A program made the translations under genes and the position numbers. 64,000 nucleotides of DNA from Ampullaceana balthica (taxonomy: Eukaryota > Mollusca > Gastropoda > Lymnaeidae), in the NCBI GenBank assembly GCA_944989445.1, contig CALYLW010000184.1:933455-997454 (forward strand). Reading direction: 5' to 3'. This document shows, piece by piece, positions 47,158 through 58,794 of the stretch; the stretch's first letter is position 1, and each line of letters opens with the position of its first letter. The notes beneath the pieces are model-generated. The model made no database searches. It worked only from the letters and a program-made list of their open reading frames with translations, and was not told where the DNA came from.

Positions 47158-47707
47158 AAACTCATGATTTAACATTGTTTTCAAATGTTCAACTCATGAT
47201 TTAACATTGTTTTCAAATGTTCAACTCATGATTTAACATTGTTTTCAAATGTTCAACTCATGATTTAACATTGTTTTCAAATGTTCAACTCATGATTTAA
47301 CATTGTTTTCAAATGTTCAACTCATGATTTAACATTGTTTTCAAATGTTCAACTCATGATTTAACATTGTTTTCAAATGTTCAACTCATGATTTAACATT
47401 GTTTTCAAATGTTCAACTCATGATTTAACATTGTTTTCAAATGTTCAACTCATGATTTAACATTGTTTTCAAATGTTCAACTCATGATTTAACATTGTTT
47501 TCAAATGTTCAACTCATGATTTAACATTGTTTTCAAATGTTCAACTCATGATTTAACATTGTTTTCAAATGTTCAACTCATGATTTAACATTGTTTTCAA
47601 ATGTTCAACTCATGATTTAACATTGTTTTCAAATGTTCAACTCATGATTTAACATTGTTTTCAAATGTTCAACTCATGATTTAACATTGTTTTCAAATGT
47701 TCAACTC
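47158..47707. repeat. 32-bp homogeneous minisatellite
   Basis: About 17 units of AACTCATGATTTAACATTGT plus TTTCAAATGTTC that look identical to one another. Such uniformity suggests very recent expansion or an assembly-sensitive array. Confidence 0.97.
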
Positions 47708-48485
47708 AGAATGAGAATGGGGAATCTATAAATAGCATTACTCTTTTTTTTATTTTTATTAATCCCCACCCCACTCCTAATAGAAAATCTTAAAACTGTA
47801 TACATACATTGTGTTCACTAGTGAGACTTTGAGGGTATCAATGTGATGCTCACTACCACCACTTTACTTTCTTTAGGGGCGTGACCAATGTGCCCTCTAA
47901 GATTCATTGGTCCGTGTGCAAAACAGAAAATTCGTGTTCAGAGTTGCACAGGATCCATTATTTGTGCAATATTTTACAAAGTTTGTTGCGGGGTAATTCT
48001 AAACTGATGCGCTGCGTCGGTCAGATATCTGCGCGCAGCTTTAAAGAAACACTGCGCGTGACATGTATACGTGGCCTAGAACCCAAAACATGAAATTTAG
48101 GTAAGTATAGTATTTCTCAGTTAGAATCAAAACAATTATGACATGTACTACGCATGTATTTCTCTTCAGGAATCTTGTCTAGTAACTGAAAGAAAAGCTC
48201 GTCTTTTAAATGGTTTGACAAATCTGCATACCAATATTTTCGATAATTCCGTCTGGAATTAGAACGTGGATGGGTTGTCTGATCAAACCAGGAAAACCGA
48301 AATCTTTCAACATTTAAAACTCTAATAAAAATTAAAGACTAGAGATAAGACATGGACGCAATAATGTTCTGTATAAAAGAAAGGGGTGTCTGTAATAGAT
48401 AAGATAATTAACATTTTTATGAAGTTGTAGCACTTTATGTAAAATAAAATATTATTGATCCAAATTTATAAAAATGTTTCAACAG
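47708..48485. other. Upstream flank or intron of the 48520 gene
   Basis: No exon recognised. A 70-codon frame at 47881-48093 lacks domain signals. Confidence 0.4.
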
Positions 48486-48519
48486 GTCCTGACTGGAAGC
48501 CTAATTTCAAATCGCTAGA

Positions 48520-49735
48520 ATGTCGCTGATGCTCTTGAAGACCAAGAACCTCTCCTGGCAGGACCATTCACTTAACATAGAGGTGATGATGTCACCACAA
48601 GGCAACACCCTGCTCCTCAACAAGCACAAGGCGCTGGACAACAAGGCTGAAAGACAGCGAGCCATCTTCGACAGGGAGAGACAATCCTGTCTAAAGAACT
48701 ACGTCCTGGAGGAGCGGATGATCAAACGTCAGAGACAGAATCTCAACAAGAGGAGAAAAGAGTTGGAGGCCGTGGCAAGGTCAAAGTCTGCGGGAGAGTG
48801 TCACGGTGAACCAGCTGAAACCAGTGGAGCACAAGAAAAAGCTTCTGAAGGGAGATCACTTTCTGCTCAGTCTCGCTCTAAGAGGAGATCGGGAGATGAT
48901 GATAATGACTCTTCGTGTTCAGGATCGGATATGTTTCCATCTCCATTTTCCAAGTCTCCGTTTAAAACTGCACCAAATTTTGGTGCGACCACGTTCAGGA
49001 ACTGGGTCATGAGTGAAGTGAACAGATCTGAAAAGGGTAACTCAGCAGTACTTGAACTCGGCACACAGAGCCCCAAGCCACCTAGGTCTGGTGTTGATGA
49101 GGGTGGGTCCAATCAGGGCGTGTTTATCACGGAGATGACGACAGTACCACTCGTGTCGTCAAAACCATCCGGGAATACGTCTACCACGAGCCAAGCTGTC
49201 TTATACCCGTCGACTGACGTGGTGACTGTGCCGCCCATAGCTCTACAGCGTCGGAAAGCCATTGTGACATTTTCAAGCAATCTTCCCCAAAGAGACAACA
49301 GCAAACATTCCGGCATCGTCTCTGTTGAAATTCACGGGAAGTCTGTGGAAGATAAGGTCAGGGCATTTCTCAAAGAACAGGAATCGTTTAATCAAAGACC
49401 TTCAACATCCGGGTCAAACGGAGGCAACCGAAACAATTCGCTGACCTTCAACCCCCGGAGCCTCAACCCTACCAGCAGACCGCTAGTGGCCAACAAATAC
49501 ACACGGCTGACCGTAGAGACGAAGGTTCTCGAAAAATCCTTTGACAGGTTTTGCGAGAGTCAGTCGTTTGAAGACTTGTTGCAGACGATGAAGCTGGCCT
49601 CCAAGATGAGAGCGCATGTCCGGCAGGCGAGGAACACGAGCCTCGTTCCCACGATGGCCGTCTTTAAATCCACTAAAACTTTCATGACACTGCTCAAACG
49701 CAAACAGAGAAAAGAGAAAGAACAAAGCACCCAAG
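48520..49735 (+). CDS. Unrecognised Ser/Lys-rich protein, large exon
   Basis: Acceptor ATGTTTCAACAG at 48474-48485, ATG at 48520, 405 open codons and one base, then donor CAAG|GTAACT at 49735. GC content and codon use are clearly unlike the surrounding AT-rich DNA, supporting a real host exon. Residues about 40-85 are a basic helical or coiled-coil stretch (ERQRAIFDRERQSCLKNY, RMIKRQRQNLNKRRKEL). Residues about 85-150 are low-complexity Ser/Asp/Glu-rich with the basic patch RSKRRSGDDD. The middle is Ser/Thr/Pro-rich and probably disordered, and residues about 330-405 are again helical and basic. No known domain recognised. The following exon was not found. Confidence 0.75.
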
Positions 49736-50213
49736 GTAACTGAAGGTGTTAGACAATTTGAAATAACTTCACTGTTTACCGTTTTAGACATTCTCGGATT
49801 ACATGATCACTTTGGCGCACTAAGATATCATATTCTTATATGTCGTCTGAGGTTTTAAATATATACCGCAAAGTATTCTAACAATTTTTTGGAATATACA
49901 TTTATATGAAATGGTGACAGGGTGACATCACTGAGTGTGACAAATCTATTTACTCGATTGAGGTGAAAATTGCAGAAACGCAATCTTCTCTTGGTTTTTA
50001 CTAAGCCCATATAGAAAAAAATTATTACTATTTTTTTTCTTTAAATTTTCGAAGCACATAGTTAATACCCACCCAGAAAACAGTTTTAATCCAGCAAGAA
50101 GTGACAAGCATTACGGAAAAACAAACTTTTTAATTCAATTCAGTTGTTGTTTTATAGCATTAATTTCTAAAGTAGATACCTTCAAAATATATTTGTTTAT
50201 TTTTATAACTAGT
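49736..50213. other. Probable intron, nothing recognised
   Basis: AT-rich sequence after the donor at 49735. Confidence 0.4.
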
Positions 50214-50450
50214 GTATCACCCGTCAAAAATGACGGAAGTTTTCAAAATAAATACACATCAGATTAAAAAATAAACAAAATACTGAACTTTCATTTTTTT
50301 AATTTATTTTTATTTTATTCATTTATTTCCCTAATGAACAATGTTATGCGGACATTTGAAAAGAGTTATTTTTGTGCAGTAATATGGTGCGCTGCTTTCT
50401 AAAATTAGTAGCGTCACGGACAGACAGACGGGACAGACAGACATGACATA
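50214..50450 (+). mobile_element. Helitron-like family H, copy
   Basis: CTAGTGTATCACCCGTCAAA plus AATGACGGAAGTTTTC then TTTTTGTGCAGTAATATGGT and GCGTCACGGACAGACAGACG match 36714-37016 along their length. The CCGTCAAAAATGACGG palindrome marks the left side. Confidence 0.6.
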
Positions 50451-50524
50451 TATTGCAAATTATGTATATTAATGATTGATCAAAATTATTATTTTGGAAA
50501 AAACTTAAATTATCAACCAATAAA

Positions 50525-50620
50525 TATACAGCTATATATACATCTATATATACATCTATATAAACATATATATACATCTATGTATACAGATAGATGTACA
50601 GCTATATGTAGAGCTATATA
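50525..50620. repeat. ATACATCTAT-type microsatellite
   Basis: Short units of TATATATACATC and variants. Confidence 0.75.
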
Positions 50621-51178
50621 GACAGTCCCACCTAAATGTTCCCAGAGTGGGTGGACATAGCATCAAATCTCTTGTAATGAGCTCTTTTGAAGCAACTGAC
50701 AAAAGTTATGCAGAAATCTTATCTAATCATTGAGGGAATGTAACGACAGAGAAACGTATCAGAAAAATTAAAATATTTTTTTTTCCAATTTACGCTGAGT
50801 TCTGAAGGTTACTGTGAAGCATTCCTTTATTAATTAAGTTAGCCAAAGCAAAAATGTTAACTATATTCTAATTAATTCAGCCCCTAAATGTTAGCTATTG
50901 GGATGAGAGAGTAATGATGAAACCACCAAGTTTTGTATGTTTAAAATTAAATAAGTACGTATTTTTTGCTTTCTTTTTTGTTGTTGTTGTTGTTTGAATT
51001 AATCGTTTATCAATTTAGAAGCAACAGTCACACTGTTGATTAAACAGAATTTTCAACACATAAACAGAAATACAAGTAGACGACTTCAAAGGTACATAAT
51101 AAAAAATAAATTATTTAGACTTATGGCAAAAAAAAATAATAATAATAATAAAGAGCTATAACTATGAATTTTTGTTGT
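50621..51178. other. Intergenic, nothing recognised
   Basis: Lies between the plus-strand 48520 gene and the minus-strand cathepsin 3' end. Contains (GTT)n and (AAT)n short runs. No clear AATAAA on the minus strand close to the cathepsin stop. Confidence 0.4.
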
Positions 51179-51267
51179 TTATTTCGGATAAATGTTTATT
51201 GCTGAGATCCCGCAGATGTTTTGGCCTCGCAGTAGCCTCATGTAACCTTGCTCTCCCCACGAGACAC
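51179..51267 (-). CDS. Papain-family cathepsin, last exon
   Basis: The minus strand has an acceptor (TTTCTTTGTGTGAACCAACAG) ending at 51268, two bases of a split Gly codon, 28 codons and TAA. The peptide VSWGEQGYMRLLRG then QNICGISAINIYPK is the C1A cysteine-protease C-terminus: WGExGYxRxxRG...CGI. Its phase fits the exon at 60426-60552, which ends in KNSW plus one base, giving KNSWG-xxWGEQGY as in the family. The two exons are separated by a 9.2 kb intron, nearly all of it the 51342-59823 hAT complex. Confidence 0.88.
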
Positions 51268-51866
51268 CTGTTGGTTCACACAAAGAAAGAAAGTAACACC
51301 AATCAGTTCAATGCCATGTTACAAAATACATTGGTTTAAAGCAGAGGCGTCACTAGGGTTGGTGTCACCCGGGGCGGTAGCTCTTGGTGTCAACCCCCAC
51401 ACGACTTGCAACATAAATCTCCTCGAGTCTGCCAAATACCGGGAACACACAGATTATTTAGTAACGTTTGAAAATATAGATCAAATGTTTGTTGCAAAGG
51501 CAATAGGAGAAACGTTGAATTTAAAGTCGATAGGTAAAACTATTGTAACATTTAAAAACGAAGAACTAAATAGAAAAAATGTTAATTTTAAATTTTTATT
51601 TTAACATAAAATTATTAATTTTAAGTAATACGGTTAAATAACTGTACTATTTTCAAATTTCACAAACTTGCATCTACATTGCGTTCCATTAAAATTTTAC
51701 AACAATTACATTACATTACCAAAATTAGAATATATAACCAACCATTACAGTACAACTTCAAATGAGGTAAGGTTGTAACCGTTCTGTTTTGGGTTTGCAA
51801 AATCAGAGACTATCAGAATAATATGTAATAATTCAAAATACAATGTCATTAAATATATTTTAAAAA

Positions 51867-54345
51867 TCAGAATTTAGCTTTTCTGGCCTTTAAAAGTGAA
51901 AACTTGTTAATTACGTCATCGAAATCTGTTTCTTGTGCCGAATCACTCTCAATGGATAACAGGGCAAGATCAGAAAGCCTTGACTGCCCCATTGTATATA
52001 GCAAATAATTCTTTACAAGCTTTAGCTTTGAAAAACTCCTTTCACATGAAGCCACAGACACACAGATTGTAACAAATTATCGTAAACTCAATGTGAGATA
52101 GGAGAGAGCTTCTATGAAGTCCCATTCAGCTACAAATTTCAGAACATTAAGTATGGACCAGTCTTCAGCCTCTTTGAGATCGATCTCTGCTGCCTTCAGT
52201 TGCCTTCTCAGCCTTGGTATTTCTAATAAAAGCTCTTCTTCTGACAACTCATCATAGAAAGTGGACAACCTTGGAATGGACTTTAGTAATTCTTCAGTGG
52301 CAGATTTCAAGCTTTTCGCTTGAACAGCCTCACACATGTTTGCTACTTCCTTGATTGCACTTGATCTGATCTGGAGTTCAGAATGAAAGCAATCAATACA
52401 ATCAAACATTGACCTTTTGTTTTCTTCTTGCAGAGTTAGTACAGCATCTCTTGTCTTCTCACCTGTCATCCTTTTCTTCAACCTGGGTCTGTTCTCTACT
52501 GAAATTCCAAGTTGTTCTGATTTTAAAAGCGCGTGTTCAATTGCCTGCTCTACTAGATGATTGCGCTGATCGTACAGAAATAGTCTCAGCGTCTCTAGCT
52601 TCGTCACCACTTTGTCAAGTGTTAAGCCCTTAGTCTGAAGGTACAGCTGTGTAAGATTGACTTCCTCAAGTACATTACACCAAAAGTAGAGGTAGCACAG
52701 AAACGTGAAGTTGCAGACAGCAGGTAACATACATTGCGCTTTACCTCTTGTGTCTAAATTTTCATCTGAACCACAGAGAGCTTCAATTGCCGTCACACAT
52801 TCATCGAATTTTTCTTTCACTGCTTTTACTGCAGCATGGTGAGAGCTCCAGCGTGTTGTTGATAGTCTTTTTAATGAGACTCCAGTGTTTTCCATTAAAA
52901 CATCCCATCGATGAGTGGAAGCAGCGAAGAAAGAAAACATTGTCTCAAGAGTTCCAAAAAAAGTCACGCAAGAAGCATTATCAGCAAAAGAGTGTTGGCC
53001 GCACATGTTTAAGCGAATGATCCACACATCCATTAAAAATAGCTTTCCCGTTCTTCTTTTTTAAAATGGCCTGTACACCTCCATGGATTCCAGCCATACT
53101 CGCAGCATTATCGTAACCTTGAGCACGGCACATCATAATATCGAGTCCATCGCTTTCCAGATTTTTAATAATTTTCAGAACTGATGTCAACAGCTTTTTT
53201 CCCCTTTAAAGGAAAAAATCACAGGAACACTTCTTTTACTTCCACTTTTCTATTGTGAATCTTCACATATCTTATCACTTGGGACATTTGATCAGTGTGT
53301 GATGTGTCAGGTGTGCTATCGAACATCATCCCAAAATACCTGGAAGATTTTATATCCATGACAAGCTTCTCTTTCACATGATTTGCTAGAACATGTATAA
53401 ACTCATTCTGAGTTTTTGGTGCTAGATAAGATACCGATGCTTTGAGTTTACATGTGCTTTGCTTGAACCTCATTAGGTGCTCTTTCAGGACTGGATCATA
53501 TTTAGATAGCATCTCAACCATTTCAAGAAAGTTTCCTTTATTAAATGAAGATTCATCTTCATTGTGGCCCCGGAATGGCAGATTTTTGCTTGGCGAGAAA
53601 CAATGTAATATCCAGCAACCTATGCAAGATGTCTCTCCACTTTTTCTTCTCAATGTCCATCATAACAATACTTTCGTCATCAATGGTTTTGTGCAGTCTA
53701 AGCCCTGCTGCCAATGTTTTCCATTTTTCAAGGCAATGTAAGTGTGATTCGGATGTCTCATGATTATGCACCTTCGGGTTCAGTTTCCACCACTGCTGAA
53801 ACCCAGTCACAAATTTGGATGTCGTGTCTGTAGCATTGGCGGCAAATAGTCTGCAGCAAAAACAATATAATTTCTCACTGACGAGTGAGTAAATCATCCA
53901 TGATCGCAACATTTTCTCGCCATTGGGCATCACCTTGTAAAACCACATTTTTGATAGCTGGCGAACATCTCCTTTTGAATTGGAATTTAGCCTTGTCGCT
54001 GTTTTGAAAGGTCCGTCTTTGTTCTGGATAGAAGCACTTCCCCATTTTGATGATTTCAACTCGCAAATGATATGGAACTGGTATATTCCAATATGAAGCA
54101 TCATCTAAAATATTACTGTTTTCACCCTCAACCTGATTCTTTACCTCATTTACACTATCATGTGAGATTCATCTTTAGTAAACTCTTCTGCTTCAAATTC
54201 ATCCATTTGCTTTATTTGTTTTACTGTTTCATTTTCTTCAAATTTTAACTTCTTCCTCTTCAGCAGAATGCATACTTGCATCAGAAAAATTATCATTATC
54301 AATTTGTGTCTGAGTAACTGTGTCTTTTGATGAACCCTGACCATC
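51867..54345 (-). pseudogene. hAT transposase (TTF finger/DUF4371/hAT C-term), broken
   Basis: Order on the minus strand: an acidic N-terminal piece with SSKDTVTQTQ (about 54345-54290); a TTF-type Cys-rich region with YCFCCRLFAAN and the helix around HNHETSESHLHCLEKW (to 53559); a frameshift; the DUF4371 region with RYFGMMFDSTPDTSHTDQ (53653-53219), holding the first catalytic Asp; AQGYDNAASMAGIHGG (53190-52981); then TTRWSSHHAAVKAV and a long helical domain (53033-52077); and finally VASCERSFSKLKLVKNYL with MGQSRLSDLALLSIES (52061-51867), the C-terminal dimerisation domain. The layout matches ZMYM1-like hAT transposases. At least three frame breaks make this copy non-functional, although most domains are still readable. 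Confidence 0.88.
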
Positions 54346-54586
54346 ATCTGATCTCATGACATATTGGTGGCCGAGTGACTGTGTCTTTTGATGAACCTTG
54401 ACCATCACCTGATCTCATGACATATTGGTGGCCGAGTAACTGTGTCTTTTGATGAACCCTGACCATCATCTGATCTCATGACATATTGGTGGCCGAGTAA
54501 CTGTGTCTTTTGATGAACCCTGACCATCACCTGATCTCATTACATATTGGTGGCCGAGTGACTGTGTCTTTTGATGAACCCTGACC
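54338..54586. repeat. 61-bp minisatellite, left block
   Basis: Units of GTAACTGTGTCTTTTGATGA plus ACCCTGACCATCATCTGATC plus TCATGACATATTGGTGGCCGA. The unit overlaps the N-terminal coding sequence of the hAT transposase (minus-strand SSKDTVT). 61 bp breaks the frame. Confidence 0.93.
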
Positions 54587-56083
54587 TAGGGGTCTACCGA
54601 TATGCCTTTTTGCCGATATTGCCGATACCGATATTACCGATATTTTTTTGGCCGATATGAGTGCCGATATGAGTATTTGTTAGGACAAAAACCAGCGGTC
54701 ATATTTGATGACGTCATTCTTAAATTTATCACTCGTAATTATTTATCTTTAATATTAGGGGACTACCGATACGCATTTTTGCCGATATTACCGATATTTT
54801 TTTCCGATATGAGTGCCGATAGGGTATTTGTTAGGACAAAAACCAGCGGTCATATTTGATGACGTCATTCTTAAATCTATCACTCGTAATTATTTATCTT
54901 TAATATTAGGGGACTACCGATAGGCATTTTCGCCGATATTACCGATATTATTTTTTCCGATATGAATATTTGTTAGGACAAAAACCAGCGGTCTTATTTG
55001 GTGACATCGATCATTCTTAAATTCATCACTCCTAATTATTTATATTTTATATTAGGGGTCTACCGATAAGTATTTTTGCCGATATTACCGATATTTTTTC
55101 TCCGATATGAGTGCCGATATGAGTATTTGTTAGGACAAAAATAACAGCGGTCATATTTTGATGACGCCCTTCTTAAATTTATCACTCGTAATTATTTATA
55201 TTTTATAATTAAGGGGTCTACCGATATCCAGTTTTGCCGAAATACCGATTTTTTTTTACCGAAACGAAGTTTCCGATGTGTTTACCAGTTCCAGTTCATG
55301 ACCTACATAGGACTCATAACAAAACGAACCGTCCTTTATACAAATGTACAAGCATATTAGGTACTCCTTTTGAAACTTCAACCTTGACTCATAATGATTA
55401 ATTCTAACCAATAGTTTAATGGCTTTTGCACACGGCCACCTTTTATGAATGAAAGACTCATAATTATTAATTCTAACCAATAGTTTAATGGCTTTTGCAC
55501 ACGGCCACCTTTTATGAATGAAACAATGAGAACAAAGTACAATAGTAATATAGTGAAAATGAGGCTGAAGCTTGAATGGTTGCCAATGACAACACGTCTT
55601 CACACGGTACATTTTGTTATTCCATACGAAACGAAATGTTTTAGACATCTGCGATTCTGCGTGCATCTTTGCTATTAGAGCAATTACGTGAACATAATGT
55701 TTACATGTTATCCATTTATTAGAGCAATTACGGTATACTTGGCATCGGCACTATTTACACAGTATTTCTGAGTATACGAAAATCGGCCGATACCTAAACA
55801 ATATCAAAGCACATGGCACACTGTATCGTGGCTGCACATATTAATACTAGGACTCTTTTGACTATTTCAATACTGGTATCGGGGTCGATATATTAATTTG
55901 TCGAGATATTGTAAACCTAAATGATATATTTTTTGTTTACGTTTTTTTGGGTCAAAATGTCACTTATTATGAATTATCGGTGACGTCAATATCGGGACCT
56001 TTACAGGCTACCGATACCGATATTGCCGATATCCAGATATCGGTGCCGATATATCGGCTGGCCGATATATCGGTAGACCCCTA
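54587..56083. mobile_element. 1.5 kb hAT-type element with multiplied left end
   Basis: Ends TAGGGGTCTACCGATAT and ATATCGGTAGACCCCTA. CCCTGACC is duplicated at 54579-54586 and 56084-56091, inside the 61-bp array. The left half has about five tandem units of 145-170 bp, each restarting with TAGGGG(T/A)CTACCGATA (about 54587, 54756, 54907, 55052 and 55213). A separate 65-bp duplication lies at 55385-55520. No transposase. Confidence 0.9.
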
Positions 56084-56362
56084 CCCTGACCATCATCTGA
56101 TCTCATGACATATTGGTGGCCGAGTAACTGTGTCTTTTGATGAACCCTGACCATCACCTGATCTCATGACATATTGGTGGCCGAGTAACTGTGTCTTTTG
56201 ATGAACCCTGACCATCATCTGATCTCATGACATATTGGTGGCCGAGTAACTGTGTCTTTTGATGAACCCTGACCATCACCTGATCTCATGACATATTGGT
56301 GGCCGAGTAACTGTGTCTTTTGATGAACCCTGACCATCATCTGATCTCATGACATATTGAAG
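56084..56362. repeat. 61-bp minisatellite, right block
   Basis: Same unit as 54338-54586, resuming after the 1.5 kb insertion. About four and a half more copies. Confidence 0.93.
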
Positions 56363-56440
56363 CATGGATCCTCGTAATGTTATAAGTGATTCTTTTTTTC
56401 CTTATTTGCTTTTCTTTTCTGGCATCCACTTGGCCTCTTA
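56363..56440 (-). pseudogene. N-terminal piece of the hAT transposase
   Basis: On the minus strand one frame reads KRPSGCQKRKANKEKKNH, the basic KRxSGxxxRKRK start typical of ZMYM1/hAT-type transposases. It is separated from the rest of the gene by the array and the DNA element. Confidence 0.6.
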
Positions 56441-56949
56441 GATGTATGAATCCACGTGGCATGATATATCTTTGAACAAAAAATTTTTTTAAAATTAAAT
56501 AATTTTAAAATTGCTTTAAAGATTTCTTCCTAACTTATTTAATTGCTTTAAAAAAAAAGTAATATCAAAATATTTTTTATTCATAAAAATTACACATTTA
56601 CGACATCATTCCATTTTATATTTGTTACCAATTTTTTAACAACCTTTAGTTATTTGTTGGTATTCACTAACAGAAAAAGTACTTACTTATTTTTCTCCTA
56701 AACGCGACACCTTTTGTAATGTGTATTCTTTAAATTGTTGTCTAAGTGTAACTTACTAATTAATTTCGTAACGGTGACCAGTAAAATAGCATACAACAAA
56801 AGAGCGCAGATGCAGATTGGATGCGATTGTTTGAATAGATGCTTATGTTTCAAGATGGACTATCAGCGAGGTATAGCGCTTTTATGTTTGCGCCAATCTG
56901 TCGTCTTGCTTTCATCGTATATAATAGGACTGCAATAAAGCTTTTAAAT
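56441..56949. other. hAT interior, nothing recognised
   Basis: AT-rich sequence without coding signal. Confidence 0.4.
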
Positions 56950-56954
56950 TAAAA

Positions 56955-57052
56955 AAAAAGTTTTGTGTAATGAAAACAATAACGTTGAGCTTTGTATTTG
57001 TTTAACAATAAAGCTCAAATCTATTGTTTTCATTACACGATTCGTTTGTGTT
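56955..57052. repeat. Inverted pair of Penelope 3'-terminal fragments
   Basis: GTGTAATGAAAACAATAACG then TTGAGCTTTG at 56964-56993 is mirrored by AATAAAGCTCAAATCTATTG then TTTTCATTACAC at 57009-57040. Both match the region beyond the hammerhead-like motif of the Penelope element (13650-13700). Confidence 0.7.
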
Positions 57053-57142
57053 TTTTTTATAAAATTCATTTACTTTCATCGTGCGCTCTTTAATGACATA
57101 CATGTGACAACATTTATTATTTAAAGAAGGACAATGTTCCCA

Positions 57143-57357
57143 ACATTCGCTCCCCTAGAATAATGTTCTATGTGATGTTTGATAGACCTATATTGAGTTA
57201 GGATCTTGTTATTTTGTACTACCTACACAATTGTCTCTCGATACACCTTTCACAATTTGTGCTATGATAGATTGAAACATGGACAATATCCCATCGGCAA
57301 TAACTCATTTTTGTCAAAAACTCAACTTAGAACATTGTTATTCTAGGGGGCGAATGT
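57143..57357. mobile_element. Small MITE with ACATTCGCYCCCCTAGA ends
   Basis: Inverted ends ACATTCGCTCCCCTAGAATA and TATTCTAGGGGGCGAATGT, extended by ATGTTCTA/TAGAACAT inside. Target duplication unclear. Confidence 0.65.
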
Positions 57358-58004
57358 CAAACAAGCCTTAAATTGAAAAAAAAAGTTAATTAACTAATTG
57401 AATGCCATTTTTAACGTTTAAGTCTTGTCTGTCATACTTTAAAAGAACATTACATGTTCTAAAATTCGTCTAACTTTTGAACGTGTCCAAAATTTAACTG
57501 TCATTTGGCTTACTTTTGTAATTTTTTTTTCAAAATTAGTCAATCATTATTAAAGAATTATTTGACCAGGAATAAGTATACTATAATGTGACATTCTGAC
57601 TCAAAAATAATTCGAGAAAATTCTCACTATCTTTCCCTGTTTTAACAAAATTAAATAAAGGATTCAACTGGCTTACCTTTGCTGCTCCAAGAATGTGGAA
57701 TCATGAATTGTAGACGAAATACTTGAATTTAATAGATTATAAATTCAGTAATATGTTTCAAACGTTAAAAATTCGTCGCTGCTGGTACGGTTCTGATTGC
57801 GTCGTTCAAAATCAACTTTACTTCGGCTGCCGAACGTACGCATCACGCGATCTATCAGTGAAACTCGTTTCATACGAAATCGAAAAGACTGAAATGATTT
57901 TATGTGGAATTAATTTAGTGTTAAAGGTTATTTTAAAAAAATACCTATTCTCGAGAAAAATACGAAAATCATGATTCTTAGAGTACATTACATTAATAAT
58001 AAAA

Positions 58005-58540
58005 TAATAATAAATTGATTATTTATATAGCGCTGTATCCCAGTAAGGAACTGGGCTCACATCGCTTTACATGAAAGAAATAACATACCTATAAATATTA
58101 AATTAACTTTCATATCATAACAAACACAAAAATTCCAGTACATTATACATAAGCTACGTTAATCATTTACAAGAAATATTGTTTCATTAATTTTAAAAAA
58201 ATAAATGTTGAAAAGATGTGTCTTAAGTGCAGTCTTGAAGGACTTGGTTGTTTGAATACTACGTATGTGTAATGGTAGAGAATTCCATTGTTTGGCTGCA
58301 CAAAAAGAGAACGACCTTTCACCAAATGTTTTGGTGCGTGTCGTAGGAACAGAGAGAACGCGTGTGTCTGCAGAAGATCGTAGCTGGCGAGTGGGTGAGT
58401 AGGCCGACAAAAGTTCAGTAAGATACGATGGGCATGAGTCCGAAAAGAAGTTGTGACAGAGAACGGCCAGTTTGTAATCAATACGGGCTTGTATAGGCAG
58501 CCAATGAAGTGAGTGAAGAAGATAACATAGATATGCATGT
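58005..58540 (-). pseudogene. 5'-truncated CR1-like LINE, RT C-terminus
   Basis: The minus-strand frame from about 58530 to 58159 encodes LHWLPIQARIDYKLAVLCHN, then SYLTELLSAYSP and KQWNSLPLHIRSIQTTKSFK, the usual C-terminal tail of CR1/Jockey-type reverse transcriptase proteins. A 3' UTR with CGCTATATAAATAATCAATT follows. Everything upstream of the tail is missing, as is usual for dead-on-arrival LINE copies. Confidence 0.82.
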
Positions 58541-58794
58541 TTAATAATTATAAATTTAAAAAAAAATAACTCAAACACGTTAAATACCTTATTTTCCTAT
58601 AAATAAAAAAAAACAAAGAAAACTATCTATTTATTTTTTTGAACAAAAATCTTATCCCACTCCCTCAACTGTCATGGAGGTAGTAGTGAGTTGGGATTGG
58701 TCTCACAGGCTGACTCCGTGTGTCGGTATGTCAAAGCCCAGTATGTTGGATTTTCTTCTAAAACAAAAGACACCGCTTCTTTTATGTCCAGCCT

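Noticed and set aside
47158..47707. CRISPR-like regular repeats
   Set aside because: Direct tandem repeats with no unique spacers; eukaryotic minisatellite.
52409..53763. Plus-strand frames across the hAT region
   Set aside because: Antisense shadows of the minus-strand transposase pieces.
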